A DNA stretch of 25,397 nt from Saccoglossus kowalevskii (GCF_000003605.2 NW_003151765.1:129318-154714), one strand, 5' to 3'; shown: positions 10,567 to 19,069, numbered from the stretch's first letter. Translations and numbers: made by a program. The notes: a model not told the origin generated them from the sequence alone.

Positions 10567-13500
10567 ACCTTCAGCGTGCTTTGCGATTTTGACCTTTGTA
10601 CTGGCGTGCGTCACAGGCCACTTTCTCTCCCTATCTGTCGGCGTTGACAGAAAATGACAGAAAACAACAACAGAAAATTACTAATATGCACACTGTACAT
10701 TGTTTCCCGTGAATTGTAACTCTTGTACACGACTGATCGTTGTTCAGTAACTCGGATGACGAGTCAACTAATAACACGACGCCTACATACAGTGGGAATG
10801 ACGACAATTTCATATTTTCCTGGAGAAAACGGAGCCAAATATCCACTTTAATTTTTTCATCATTCACGAATTATTGCCTCCTGAAAATGTTAATGTCACA
10901 AAAATGAAGAAATTGTTCATAATTAGTATGACTATAACAACCGGTATTGAAGATACAGTCATTGTTTCTTTGGCTTTTAGAAAAAGCAGTGCAAAGATTA
11001 TAAACATTGTGACCATTGTAATTAAACTATAAATTATAAAAATATTAATTATAATTATGATTTTTTTAAATTAATTATAAATTATTAAGTCCTAAAGAAA
11101 ACATCATGATTTTCGTGTACTTATACTCTTTTTTNNNNNNNNNNNNNNNNNNNNNNNNNNNNNNNNNNNNNNNNNNNNNNNNNNNNNNNNNNNNNNNNNN
11201 NNNNNNNNNNNNNNNNNNNNNNNNNNNNNNNNNNNNNNNNNNNNNNNNNNNNNNNNNNNNNNNNNNNNNNNNNNNNNNNNNNNNNNNNNNNNNNNNNNNN
11301 NNNNNNNNNNNNNNNNNNNNNNNNNNNNNNNNNNNNNNNNNNNNNNNNNNNNNNNNNNNTGTGACCATTGTAATTAAACTATAAATTATAAAAATATTAA
11401 TTATAATTATGATTTTTTTAAATTAATTATAAATTATTAAGTCCTAGAAAACATCATGATTTTCGTGTACTTATACTCTTTTTTTCTGTTCGTTGTGATG
11501 TATATATACTTCATCGTGTGTAATTCACTTATTGTTTAGATTTTGCCGAGAGTGGAACTCTTGCATTCGATGTCAACCCTGTTGTACAAACTATAAGGCT
11601 GAAAATTGATATAGGGCTACGGAGGAATGGCAATCGTAACACGCAAATATTTCACAAGGCGGAAAAAGAAATACTGAAAACACAAGGAACCGAAGAATTC
11701 CGCAACGAGTGTTGTGACCGCTACAGCGCCGGTTCTGTAACCCTCACATGTGGGTGCGTGGAACTGTCAATGGAGATCAACGACAAAGCGGGTCTCTGGA
11801 GGCTGAAGAGAGAGCTGGAAAATGGAGAATTCGTCAAACTTGTACAGAGAACTCTGATCACGCAGCAGATGACACAAGTAGCAAAGACGAGAAATGTCGT
11901 TATAAAGGTCACTATCGACGACGAACAACTGAAACATATTACAACAATATTACAGAAAAAAGGTAAGCAGTGTACGACCGATAAGCATTGAATGCATGAA
12001 CTTACTAAGTGATAATTATAACTCGATGTTAAAGGGCGGTAGTCGTCGCGCAGCGCGTGTTCGAATTTCATGTAAACAAACAATGTATTTCACATGTTTG
12101 TCAGTATACGTCGATGTGAGTCCCATATCGAATAGAACGCGGTGCGACGACCACCACCCTTTAAATTCAGAGTTTACCAAAAACATCGAGTTATGGACAA
12201 TCTGTATTATTACTATTATTGTTGTTTTTGTTGTTATCGAAGTTCGGTTAAAGCGGGAGGGTCGTCACCTGCGCACACGCGGGAATTGAGTCCCAAGCGA
12301 CGATAACAACACACACTAAAAACTCAAAGGCTCATGGGTAGACGCTTGTTTGTTGACAAGCTATGGCTATCTGACGCATGCGCAGGTGACGACTCCCCGC
12401 TTTAACTGTTAATTGGACATCAAGTATAGTGTGGTCAGTTTTGTAACTTGATGGCCGTAGCTCCAACAATTCAGGCACACCTAACTTGTGCTTTTTTATC
12501 CTTATCATTATGATGATAACATACGCTTATAATATGTGTGCACTATAGATGCGCGATGTTTGTATTTCCGGAATGACGCGTGCATATTTCAATCATCTAT
12601 TCTCTGAAGACTACTACTGTTTTTAGACAGCGAACAAAATCAAAGCCATTTGCCCACAATCAGTGATATTCACTATATAGGGGGTAGCCAGCTGTCCAGA
12701 GAATGTTTTATTGGAAATCGTCACCAAACCCTTCTCGCTATACCATAATGGCTTTTATTTTATCACTTGAACACCAGCTGAATGTGCATTTGCTACTATG
12801 ATGCAAACGTTATGTTACGTGTCGTATTTGCGTTATCTGATTCATCAGTTTGTCGTTCTTGTGAAATGTATACATTTTATCGTTTCTATGTTAGCTGTAG
12901 GTGCCAGTAAAGCTACTCTGTGGAAACGCATGTTAGATTCTGGTAATTCAAAACTTCGGAATATTTCTAAGTTCAAAGTCAAGGTGAGCATTCTGCAAAA
13001 TATTCAACACGAGTTTGTAGCGTTTTAAGTTTTACGTTGAACTGCCCCCAGACATACAGTGAAGGGCAGAAACCCGGGGACGGTTTGAATATACATTTTT
13101 ATAATTCAAGATGGCTGTTAGATTTTAATCGAGCAATCCAGAATTACTTAATATTGTAACATCGTACTTAGTCCTAATTATTATTAATGTATTAGTTCGA
13201 CGTCATCCAATCAGCCGGCACTTCATTTTGCATAGGTGGGTGGTCGCAGTTGTCACGTGCAAGGCATTCATTTGTTGAGCTATTATTTTATAAATATGTT
13301 TATAAACTAAGGTGCCGCCTTCTGTGACATTATGTCATCAATTTATGTGTTCATTGCAGATACCACGCTGGATGGTGACATTATGTCATCAATTTATGTG
13401 TTCATTGCAGATACCACGCTGGATGGTGACATTTTATTACGTTCTTTTGACGCTTTTAATCATGTTATTAATATTAACACAACTGATGAAGTCCAGAGAC

Positions 13501-15085
13501 CGGCTTCTTTTTCTCGAGTCGTGTATTGGTACTGTCGAAGGAGAAGACAGATGTGTGGAACTATGGATTCCATTTGTTGGTATTTTAGACAATGACCAGC
13601 CACTTTACTGGTCATGGTGCGTTCTCCTGAAAGATATCCATTGTATTGATTTTCCGTCCTTCTCCTCGTGGAATGAGCAGATGTTCCGGCTTGTGGTTAC
13701 AGAATTAGTCATCTTGTCATTTGTGCCCGTCATTCTATCATCATCCCGCTACCCAAAGAAAGCTAAAGAACAACAGATAAGAGTAGCCACGTTAATTTTT
13801 GTCAGTTTCTGCCTTGCAGTCATATGGTGCCTAGACTGTACTATTGTATATATGGGCTTCCGACAAACAGATCATTCGTGGTCGATTTTAGGAATTGTGG
13901 AATTGCCGCTAGCTGTTACATTTATTGTATCCATCATCGCCGCTCGACCGAAGCTTACCAGGGCGTGTGATTTGTTAGTCTGTGTGTCAGCTATCAAGTA
14001 CACCATAGAAACTTTGATAGATGCAATCAAAGTAACCAAGCTGGTTCTGACAATGTATCGTAGTTGGAGTAATGATGAACACCTGGTGGTCAGTGCAGTA
14101 ATACTTGTGTTAGCATCATTAACACGGTGAGTTCATTCAAATAATTGAGTCCCAAGTGACGACGGCAACGCACATGAAAAACGCAAAGGCTCCGTAACTT
14201 TTCATCAATTTATGTAGTCCGCCATCTTGATACTTTAGAAAGGATTATAGGTAAAGTGTGGCATCATAGAGTCTGTTGTCAGAAATTGAGAAAATGATTT
14301 CATCTATAGCTTCAAAAGTTGAGCTTCAAATTGGCTGAAAGTTTGGAACATGCGTGGTAGCATATATGTACTGGTGCCAAACTTGCTTCTAAAATAGTTG
14401 TCATGGAAATAGAACTGAAAATATTTATTTTTATGTTTTTCTACCAAATGATCAAATTTTCTTAATATTGTATGTAATTTACCGATGTGAGTAGGTTATA
14501 TAGGTGATATATTACCTGTTGACCACTAAAAGGTAACAAAAAATTGTCATACTATATTTCACAACCAAAATAACAATTTTTATTTTTTTAACGTGTTTGG
14601 CAATATCGTCACTTTATGTATATTTGCAACATTTTAATTTCCATTACTACAATTATATACATGAGTAATATGCACAACGCAAATTTGAACTAATTCGTAT
14701 CAATATTTCTTATGTCTAGGATGTCAAACTTTCCTCATAATCCTTTGCCTGAGAATCAAGATGGCTGACTACATAATACTGATGAAAATTTGAATATCTA
14801 GAGAATGAAAAGTGATATAAAAAAACTGTAAATTGCATTCCCCTACATTTGTGGAGCTTTTTCTTGAGGGGTCATTATGTTGATTGGCATGATGTTTCTT
14901 TAAACTGAACTCATTTTATTACTTCTTACAGAGTGTGTGTTATTTACGTGCTGATACGGAAGCTGCATCTGTTCCAGGGAGTAAATTGCAGAGGAAAGAC
15001 GCAGAATAAAAATGTCGTTGATAGGAAGCAAGACTCCAGGGAGGAATATCAACGGATAATATCCGGTCTGGACAACGTAGACTAA
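8093..15085 (+). CDS. RHIM-like / TRADD-N / multi-pass membrane protein (5 exons)
   Basis: Join 8093-8303, 11540-11962, 12901-12983, 13360-14126, 14932-15085: about 545 residues. All introns are GT-AG and all junction phases agree (G|AT Asp71, G|GT Gly212, phase 0 before Ile240, CG|A Arg495). Domains: basic lysine/arginine-rich N-terminus (6-18); RHIM-like motif (55-68); TRADD-N-like domain (about 72-211); linker (212-260); hydrophobic domain with about six membrane segments near 264-282, 348-366, 381-404, 424-443, 452-472 (weak) and 481-503; a charged tail to 545. TRADD-N couples TNF-receptor signalling to TRAF in vertebrates, and RHIMs form amyloid-like assemblies in RIPK and TRIF signalling. 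A membrane-tethered innate-immune or cell-death adaptor is inferred, not shown. Two start codons are adjacent (8093, 8096). An exon lost in the N gap of intron 1 cannot be excluded, though phases do not require one. Confidence 0.75.
8255..8296 (+). other. RHIM-like amyloid motif (codons 55-68)
   Basis: V56, V58, G59, N62 and M64 sit where the RHIM cores of RIPK1, RIPK3 and TRIF have their hydrophobic pair, glycine, asparagine and methionine or leucine. I57 replaces the usual Gln. Alternating hydrophobic and Asn residues suit a stacked beta arch. The identification is by pattern only. Confidence 0.65.
8910..9058. repeat. Large hairpin: inverted repeat with about 55-bp arms
   Basis: The arm at about 8910-8963 (TAGAACACTAAGCC, GGGGTATTTGAAACC, ATTGTCAT) pairs with the arm at 9002-9058 (ATGACAAT, GGTTTCAAATACCCC, AGTGTTCTA) around a 38-base loop. 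Mismatches are few. It forms the core of the surrounding MITE-like element. Confidence 0.8.
9182..9233. repeat. Perfect 25-bp palindrome with AP-1 core, two octamer motifs
   Basis: AAAATGTGGTGA-G-TCACCACATTTT at 9182-9206 is a perfect inverted repeat with a one-base centre. Its centre is TGAGTCA, the consensus AP-1 site. ATGCAAAT, the POU octamer, follows at 9209-9216 and again at 9226-9233. The sequence match is certain; regulatory use is speculative. Confidence 0.6.
10475..10563. repeat. (TA)44 microsatellite
   Basis: An uninterrupted alternating AT tract of about 89 bases inside intron 1. The Tyr-Ile open frames across it on both strands are artefacts of the repeat. The true length is uncertain in any assembly. 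Confidence 0.95.
11008..11484. repeat. Gap flanked by near-identical 127/125-bp copies
   Basis: Sequence at 11008-11134 (from TGTGACCATTG to ACTCTTTTTT) recurs at 11360-11484 with one 2-base difference (CCTAAAGAAAA versus CCTAGAAAA). Bases 11135-11359 are all N. Two copies exactly abutting an N run usually mean that overlapping contigs or haplotypes were not merged; a genuine tandem repeat is the alternative. Confidence 0.9.
11540..11962 (+). CDS. Exon 2: TRADD-N-like domain
   Basis: Encodes residues 71-211 plus one base, from acceptor TTGTTTAG to donor AAAAAAG|GTAAGC. The core aligns by eye with human TRADD residues of about 50-120. [12 protein letters not shown] (135-146) is the central strand. 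[20 protein letters not shown] (156-175) matches the helix pair beginning RFLRAYREGAL in [18 protein letters not shown] (189-201) is the next strand, and [10 protein letters not shown] the closing helix. In TRADD this alpha-beta domain binds the TRAF2 TRAF domain. The first 60 residues of the exon form a preceding strand and helix. Conservation of the TRAF-contact residues cannot be judged here. Confidence 0.7.
12029..12164. mobile_element. Short MITE, TTAAAGGG-ended family, copy A
   Basis: TTAAAGGGCGGTAGTCGTCGC at 12029-12049 is matched by the inverse GCGACGACCACCACCCTTTAA at 12144-12164. The element is about 136 bp and lies in intron 2. TTA/TAA at the ends would suit the 3-bp target duplication of PIF/Harbinger-type MITEs. 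Related copies are at 12248-12405 and 18211-18397. Confidence 0.75.
12248..12405. mobile_element. Short MITE, TTAAAG-ended family, copy B
   Basis: TTAAAGCGGGAGGGTCGTCA (12248 on) and the inverse TGACGACTCCCCGCTTTAA (to 12405) continue into CCTGCGCA/TGCGCAGG, giving arms of about 28 bp. It lies 83 bases after copy A in the same intron. Its inner sequence GAGTCCCAAGCGACGA recurs at 14147. Confidence 0.75.
12901..12983 (+). CDS. Exon 3: short basic linker
   Basis: An 83-base exon between GCTGTAG and AAG|GTGAGC. It completes Gly212 and encodes residues 213-239, [20 protein letters not shown] and then ISKFKVK. It is basic and possibly helical, connecting the TRADD-N-like domain to the membrane part. 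It is supported by phase agreement on both sides, not by homology. Confidence 0.65.
12984..13359 (+). other. Intron 3
   Basis: A 376-base intron from GTGAGC to TTCATTGCAG. Its last 36 bases are the intronic part of copy 1 of the 51-bp tandem duplication, so the next copy supplies a second, identical acceptor downstream. Confidence 0.7.
13324..13425 (+). repeat. Perfect 51-bp tandem duplication spanning a 3' splice site
   Basis: Two identical copies, 13324-13374 and 13375-13425, plus the first 8 bases of a third. Each holds 36 bases ending in TTCATTGCAG and 15 bases ATACCACGCTGGATG. The unit is 17 codons long and free of stops, so acceptors at 13359 and 13410 both keep the frame. The upstream acceptor adds 17 residues ([17 protein letters not shown]). 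Confidence 0.97.
13360..14126 (+). CDS. Exon 4: multi-pass membrane domain
   Basis: Encodes residues 240-494 plus two bases, ending ACACG|GTGAGT. Hydrophobic segments: [19 protein letters not shown] (264-282), [20 protein letters not shown] (348-367), [20 protein letters not shown] (382-401), [20 protein letters not shown] (424-443), a weaker [20 protein letters not shown] (453-472), and [13 protein letters not shown] (481-493), which continues into exon 5. The 65-residue loop after the first segment has four cysteines (294, 304, 316 and 324 approximately) and could be lumenal or extracellular with disulfides. I do not recognise the fold as a known channel or receptor. Animal TRADD-N proteins can carry a dedicated membrane domain, and this may be one. 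With the second acceptor (13411) the exon is 51 bases shorter. Confidence 0.75.
14127..14931 (+). other. Intron 4
   Basis: An 805-base intron from GTGAGTT to ACTTCTTACAG. At 14147-14193 it has a partial copy of the inner part of the MITE at 12248 (GAGTCCCAAGTGACGACGGC, then CGCAAAGGCTC). The rest is AT-rich and unremarkable. Confidence 0.7.
14932..15085 (+). CDS. Exon 5: end of last membrane segment and tail
   Basis: The first base completes Arg495. Then [16 protein letters not shown] (496-511) extends the last hydrophobic segment across the splice junction, which is good support for the join. The tail to residue 545 is hydrophilic ([16 protein letters not shown]) and stops at TAA 15083-15085. 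Confidence 0.75.
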
Positions 15086-15100
15086 AATTATTATTTTACT

Positions 15101-15106
15101 AATAAA
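15101..15106 (+). terminator. AATAAA polyadenylation signal
   Basis: AATAAA lies 16 bases after the stop codon of the RHIM/TRADD-N gene, so the 3' untranslated region would be very short. Confidence 0.6.
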
Positions 15107-16349
15107 TATAGGGTGTACAGTATACTAATCGACACTACATGCGATACCGCTGCACTTGACCGTGGTAGGCTTATATTGTAACCAATATCACATGTACTGT
15201 AAATGCATTAATTATTCGCTGTTTTTTTTTAATTTCGCTATTTTTTTTTTTATTTAAATCATTGACCTTATAAAATACATGTATTTTAACGTATATGATT
15301 AAATGAACCTCAACATGTAAAATAAAAATATAACTCATTGTTTTTCTGCCAAAACACTGTGATAAAGTCTTTCCGTTTTCGACATTGTGAAATTCTTTCG
15401 TTTTTTGGGAAGCAAAAAAATGAAAATAAAAAACGATTATGACAAAATAATTCAGAAATGTTTATTAAGAATAATTCATACCTAAATGTATTTCCCATGC
15501 ACCCATAATAGTTTTCATAATTACCGATTACATAAGAATATTACAGAAAAAAATAATTTGCTATATTCTCTATATTTTTGCCTTTTATTTGTTTTGAATT
15601 ATGACTGAAGGAAGCTGAATGAAATTACAAACTATGTAGTGTGTTCTACAACTCGTATATGAACAATAACTTTAATAAATATGATTTTACTCTGTAAAAA
15701 TACTATATTTTCAGACATCACAATTACAGTGAAATTAAACACCAGTGAAAATAAATTGTTTTACAGTATGTGTGGTAGGTGTGGTACATGCTCTTAGTAC
15801 CCAATGGTACTGTACATTCTGAAAATAATATACAAATATAGTAAGAGATTCATTAAATATTTTTATTTTAGTTATATTTGTAAATACAATTTGTACATGT
15901 ACTTGAAATCCAATAATCTGGTTTCTTAGTTGCATTAGGCAATGCAAAAGTATGAATAGTCCACAGCCAGTTGTTATATATTCTCATTAAAAAATAAAAA
16001 TTAAAATCGTGGAATCCTAGGTTCAAAATAAATAGCTTTATAAAACGTATGTTTCTTAACAACATTTTCAAGTAATACGAATTTAGAGCGACGGACAAAT
16101 ATTCAGGGGTACATAAAATACTAGGTTTTTATGCCGAAAAAAAACAATAGGTAAGTGTTATATTTGAAAATATACTAGTTTTATTGTAATTTGTCATTTA
16201 TACTTACCAAAAGTAGCAAAAGTTGGCAATATTATACGGGATCGTGCACGCTGATTGTCGTCAAATCACACTGTAGTGGCGCCCTCAGCGACATACAGAT
16301 ATACGCTTTCTTTTTTAAGGTTCGCGTGTTACAACGCGCAACTAAACTC
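15107..16349. other. AT-rich intergenic stretch
   Basis: No coding region is supported. Short minus-strand frames at 15310-15498 and 15735-16098 are rich in Phe, Tyr, Asn and Lys, as expected from AT-rich random sequence. Confidence 0.5.
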
Positions 16350-16560
16350 AGACGTATATTATTAAACTCATCATACGCATATTCATACGCATATTCATAC
16401 AACTAAACTAAACTAAACTCAGACGTATATTATTAAACTCATCATACGCATCCAGACTCCAGGGAGGAAGCTGATGGTGAGGGAGGGAGCTGATGAGGGA
16501 GGGAGCTGATGAGGGAGGGAGCTGATGATGCGTATATTATTAAACTCAGACGCCGAAACT
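16350..16560. repeat. Mosaic of short tandem repeats
   Basis: CGTATATTATTAAACTCA appears three times (about 16352, 16423, 16530), CATACGCATATT twice, ACTAAA three times, and GAGGGAGGGAGCTGAT about three times (16477-16528). The units are interleaved, suggesting repeated slippage or rearrangement. GCGTATATTATT also occurs at the (ATT)n tail at 16703. Confidence 0.8.
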
Positions 16561-16705
16561 GACAGTACGTGTACGTTTAGACCAGACGCTTGGAATCACT
16601 TACGCGTAACTAAACCTCTCTAATGGAGAGGTTGAGCCAACGCGTGCGTGCAGTGTCAATGACGTCACGGTCCCGCGTAAATAATAACGCAATGACGTAA
16701 TGCGT

Positions 16706-16706
16706 A

Positions 16707-16743
<37 letters not shown>

Positions 16744-16744
16744 T
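16706..16744. repeat. (ATT)n microsatellite, probable LINE 3' tail
   Basis: About 13 ATT units, directly adjoining the 3' end of the minus-strand LINE at 16745. On the element's own strand it is (AAT)n, the sort of simple-repeat tail CR1/L2-like LINEs carry. Confidence 0.75.
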
Positions 16745-18175
16745 AGAGGACTTATCATGCGCATATTCTCCTAAAATGAGCTCTATGCGCATTACAGAAC
16801 GTAAGTCTATCTATAACAATCACAAGTACTATAGAAAAGAAAAACAAATTAAAACTAGTAAAATTTACTACAGTGATATTCTTAAAAGATGAATTTGAGA
16901 CTGAATGGCGGATTGAGAAGGGTATGCAATTCCAAATGTTTGGACCTGAATATTGGAATGCACGTTCACCGTATGATTTCGTTTTGGTGCGTGATTTCGT
17001 TAATAAACGGTCGTCTGATGACGAACGCAATTGTCTAGCGGGATGGTATTTATCATAGAAAATCTGACAGGTGTCGTGAGTCAATGTAACTTATTGATAA
17101 GTAGCACAAACTTCACATTTTATATTCAATACGTCTGTTAACTAGGAGCCAGTGAAGCGATTTTAATAGTGGTGAAATGTGAGAAGATAACCCTTGCTTG
17201 CAGACAAGACGAGCTGATGAATTCTGAACTCGTTGAAGTGTCTTTATCAAATAGTCAGGGCATCCGGCTAATAAGATATTGCAATAGATAAGACGAGATA
17301 GTATAAGAGCACAGGCGTTAGTTTGTGTTGCTTTTGGTGTAAGATAGTGGCAAATAGAATAAATACGTCTCAGTTGAATTTAGCATGATTTGCATATATT
17401 ATGTACTTGCTGTGACATATTGATATTGCAATCAAGTGTGGCACCAAGATTGCAGACTGATGAGGAGAAAGAGATAACAAACTCGCCAATGGACATCATC
17501 GAGGCTAGTAAAGATCTAGATGCTACTTTTGATGAGCATACAAGCATAGCCTCGGTTTTTGAGTCATTAAGTTGTAATTTGTTCTTTGTCATCCATTTTT
17601 TGATGTCGGTGAAGCAATTCTGGACAATCATGATAGTTGAACCAATTTGATGAACATTAGTGTGTGTGTATAGTTGATTGTCATCGGCAAAGGCGCGATG
17701 ATTCATTGAATGTGCTTTAACAATATGTGGAACACCGAAGTGCAATGGTGATGCATCCGACTTCACACCATTAATACAATTGGTCTGTGATCTTCCAATC
17801 AGATATGACTCGAACCAGGTAAGCGCTAACGATGTAATGCCAAAAATGTGTTCGATGTAGTAGAATCGTGTGGTCGATGGTGTCAAAGGCAGCGGGAAGG
17901 TCCAATAAAGTCAACATTCTGACCTTCCCCTTGTCTACCGCGTTCAGAAGGTCATTAACGATTTTTAGTAAGTCGGTTTCTGTACTGTGGTGTGATCTGT
18001 ATGCAGACTGTAGTGGGTTCAATAGGTTGTTGGAAACTAAATGGTCATTTAACTAAAGTAGGACGATTTTTTTCTGTAATCTTTGAGAGGAACGATACAT
18101 TGGAAACGGGACAATAGTTCTTTAAATCCACAGGGTCGAACGATGGCTTTTTAATTAAGGGCATATACATAGAGT
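16745..18175 (-). mobile_element. Second decayed LINE, CR1/L2-like group
   Basis: The minus strand reads through the RT of a CR1/L2-like LINE in order: MPLIKKPSFDPVDLKNYCPV (about 18170-18110); [20 protein letters not shown] (about 18035); [19 protein letters not shown] (motif A); [27 protein letters not shown], where the QGSVLGP block and about 20 residues are lost; RAFADDNQLYTH (motif C); WMTKNKLQLNDSKTE. The unlisted interval 17370-17120 has ATQTNACALILSRLIYCNIL and LQRVQNSSARLVC, and 17060-16880 the C-terminal YHPARQLRSSSDD, GERAFQYSGPNIWN. Frameshifts and stops break it repeatedly. It is 5'-truncated and lacks the endonuclease. Confidence 0.9.
17380..18022 (-). pseudogene. LINE reverse transcriptase fragments
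   Basis: Two overlapping frames (18022-17771 and 17886-17380) hold the RT core. The motif A aspartates ([13 protein letters not shown]) and the catalytic pair in AFADD survive. The motif B glycine-rich loop after GVP is deleted, so the enzyme is dead. The frameshift lies near 17830, before FGITSL. Confidence 0.85.
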
Positions 18176-18210
18176 ATTCAGTAAACTGTACAAAACAAAA
18201 GCTAAAATGA

Positions 18211-18397
18211 TTAAAGGGCGACAGTCATCGTACCACGCATGCGCGAGATATATGGGTCTCATATAAACAAAAATAGCGACTTTGACTGTTGCGCAGATCA
18301 CCGTGTACAAACTGAGACGTTACCTAGTTTTTTTAGGGGATTGTTTATATGAGACAATATCTCGCGCATGCGCGGCGCGGCGACTACCGATCTTTAA
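18211..18397. mobile_element. MITE, TTAAAGGG-ended family, long-armed copy C
   Basis: The left arm 18211-18272 (TTAAAGGGCGACAGTC, CGCATGCGCGAGATAT, TCTCATATAAACAA) pairs with the right arm 18341-18397 in inverse (TTGTTTATATGAGA, ATATCTCGCGCATGCGCG, GACTACCGATCTTTAA). Arms are nearly 60 bp with few mismatches around a loop of about 70 bases. The outer 20 bp match copies A and B at 12029 and 12248. It sits just upstream of the second LINE. Confidence 0.85.
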
Positions 18398-18854
18398 GTC
18401 AAAACTTGCATAGAAAATTATTATGCAATAATAACACAGCCAATTTGTTTGGTAAGCTTGTCACATGTGAAATACCGTATGATTGAAACTTTATTTTCGT
18501 GTTCATTGTTATTTTTAATGTGAATTTATTTTTTATATACTTCATTTGTTATTATTTATTTGCTGGCATCTTAGGTTTTTGTATTCACAAACACCTTCAA
18601 TTAGATTATGTGGCAATAGTTTAAAAAATACAAAATAAGATAATAATAATAAATAATAATAATTAAAAATATGTAAAATAAAAAAATACACGTAGTACAT
18701 TACACAAGATTTTAATCGGATTGTGTTTGTGGTAAATACCCCCCCCCCCACCCACCCCGATCGAATCCACTTTACTAATGATTACCAAGAACTTAGTTAT
18801 TGCATTAAAATTGCGACGTAATACAATTCTACTCGTATTCATTTTTATTTTCAG
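18398..18854. other. AT-rich interval with simple repeats
   Basis: Contains an (ATA)n-like run near 18640-18665 and a run of about eleven C at 18739-18749 followed by CCC/A repeats. If the exon at 18855 is real, the end is its polypyrimidine tract (ATTTTTATTTTCAG). Confidence 0.5.
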
Positions 18855-19026
18855 ATGCGAAAATTACAATAATTATTTAACACTCATTAATGGAAGAATT
18901 CTGTTGACCAACTGGGTTAAATCTTTTCAGGCATCATTGAGACAAAATGGAACGTTAGTGATTGTCGACACTAAATACCACGTAATAGACTCCCAAATGA
19001 ATTGTGGTTGTGTTTCACAGCAGTAA
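18855..19026 (+). CDS. Candidate terminal exon, or small secreted ORF
   Basis: A strong acceptor (ATTTTTATTTTCAG) precedes a frame of 56 codons: CENYNNYLTLINGRILLTNW, then VKSFQASLRQNGTLVIVD, then TKYHVIDSQMNCGCVSQQ and TAA at 19024. An AATAAA follows 44 bases later. Codon use and the cysteine, tryptophan and glycine pattern look protein-like, but I do not recognise a family; the closing CGC and paired Cys only suggest an extracellular module. The first base completes a codon, so it takes a phase-2 donor. Exon 4 of the RHIM/TRADD-N gene has that phase, but exon 5 is its better partner. Alternatively, ATG at 18778 gives an 82-residue protein whose NTILLVFIFIF stretch could be a signal peptide. 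Confidence 0.35.
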
Positions 19027-19069
19027 TAATTACATATATCCTATTAAGATACCTTTTGTTTTAACTCTA

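Larger units (their letters stand above)
8304..11539 (+). other. Intron 1, 3.2 kb, filled with repeats
   Basis: Runs from donor GTAAGTCAAG to acceptor CACTTATTGTTTAG. It contains an inverted-repeat element (8602-9554), a long (TA)n tract (10475-10563) and a 225-base gap flanked by duplicated sequence (11008-11484). Short open frames inside have no domain character. Confidence 0.7.
11963..12900 (+). other. Intron 2
   Basis: A 938-base intron carrying the two small MITEs at 12029 and 12248. Bases 12406-12900 contain nothing recognised beyond the pyrimidine-rich acceptor region ending GTTAGCTGTAG. Confidence 0.7.

Noticed and set aside
10420-10647. Open frames on both strands with long Tyr-Ile repeats
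   Set aside because: They are translations of the (TA)n microsatellite.
11075-11384. Open frames across the N run
   Set aside because: They contain only unknown bases and the AT-rich gap flanks.
11721-12083. 120-codon minus-strand frame rich in Ser, Cys and Val opposite exon 2
   Set aside because: It is antisense to the TRADD-N-like exon and has no domain of its own.
13332-13595. 87-codon frame overlapping exon 4
   Set aside because: It is a shadow frame of exon 4. Only the 13360-14126 frame matches the phases of exons 3 and 5 and encodes the hydrophobic segments.
16454-16469. 16-base identity (AGACTCCAGGGAGGAA) with exon 5 at 15031-15046
   Set aside because: Short purine-rich match that could be chance in 25 kb; no extension on either side.
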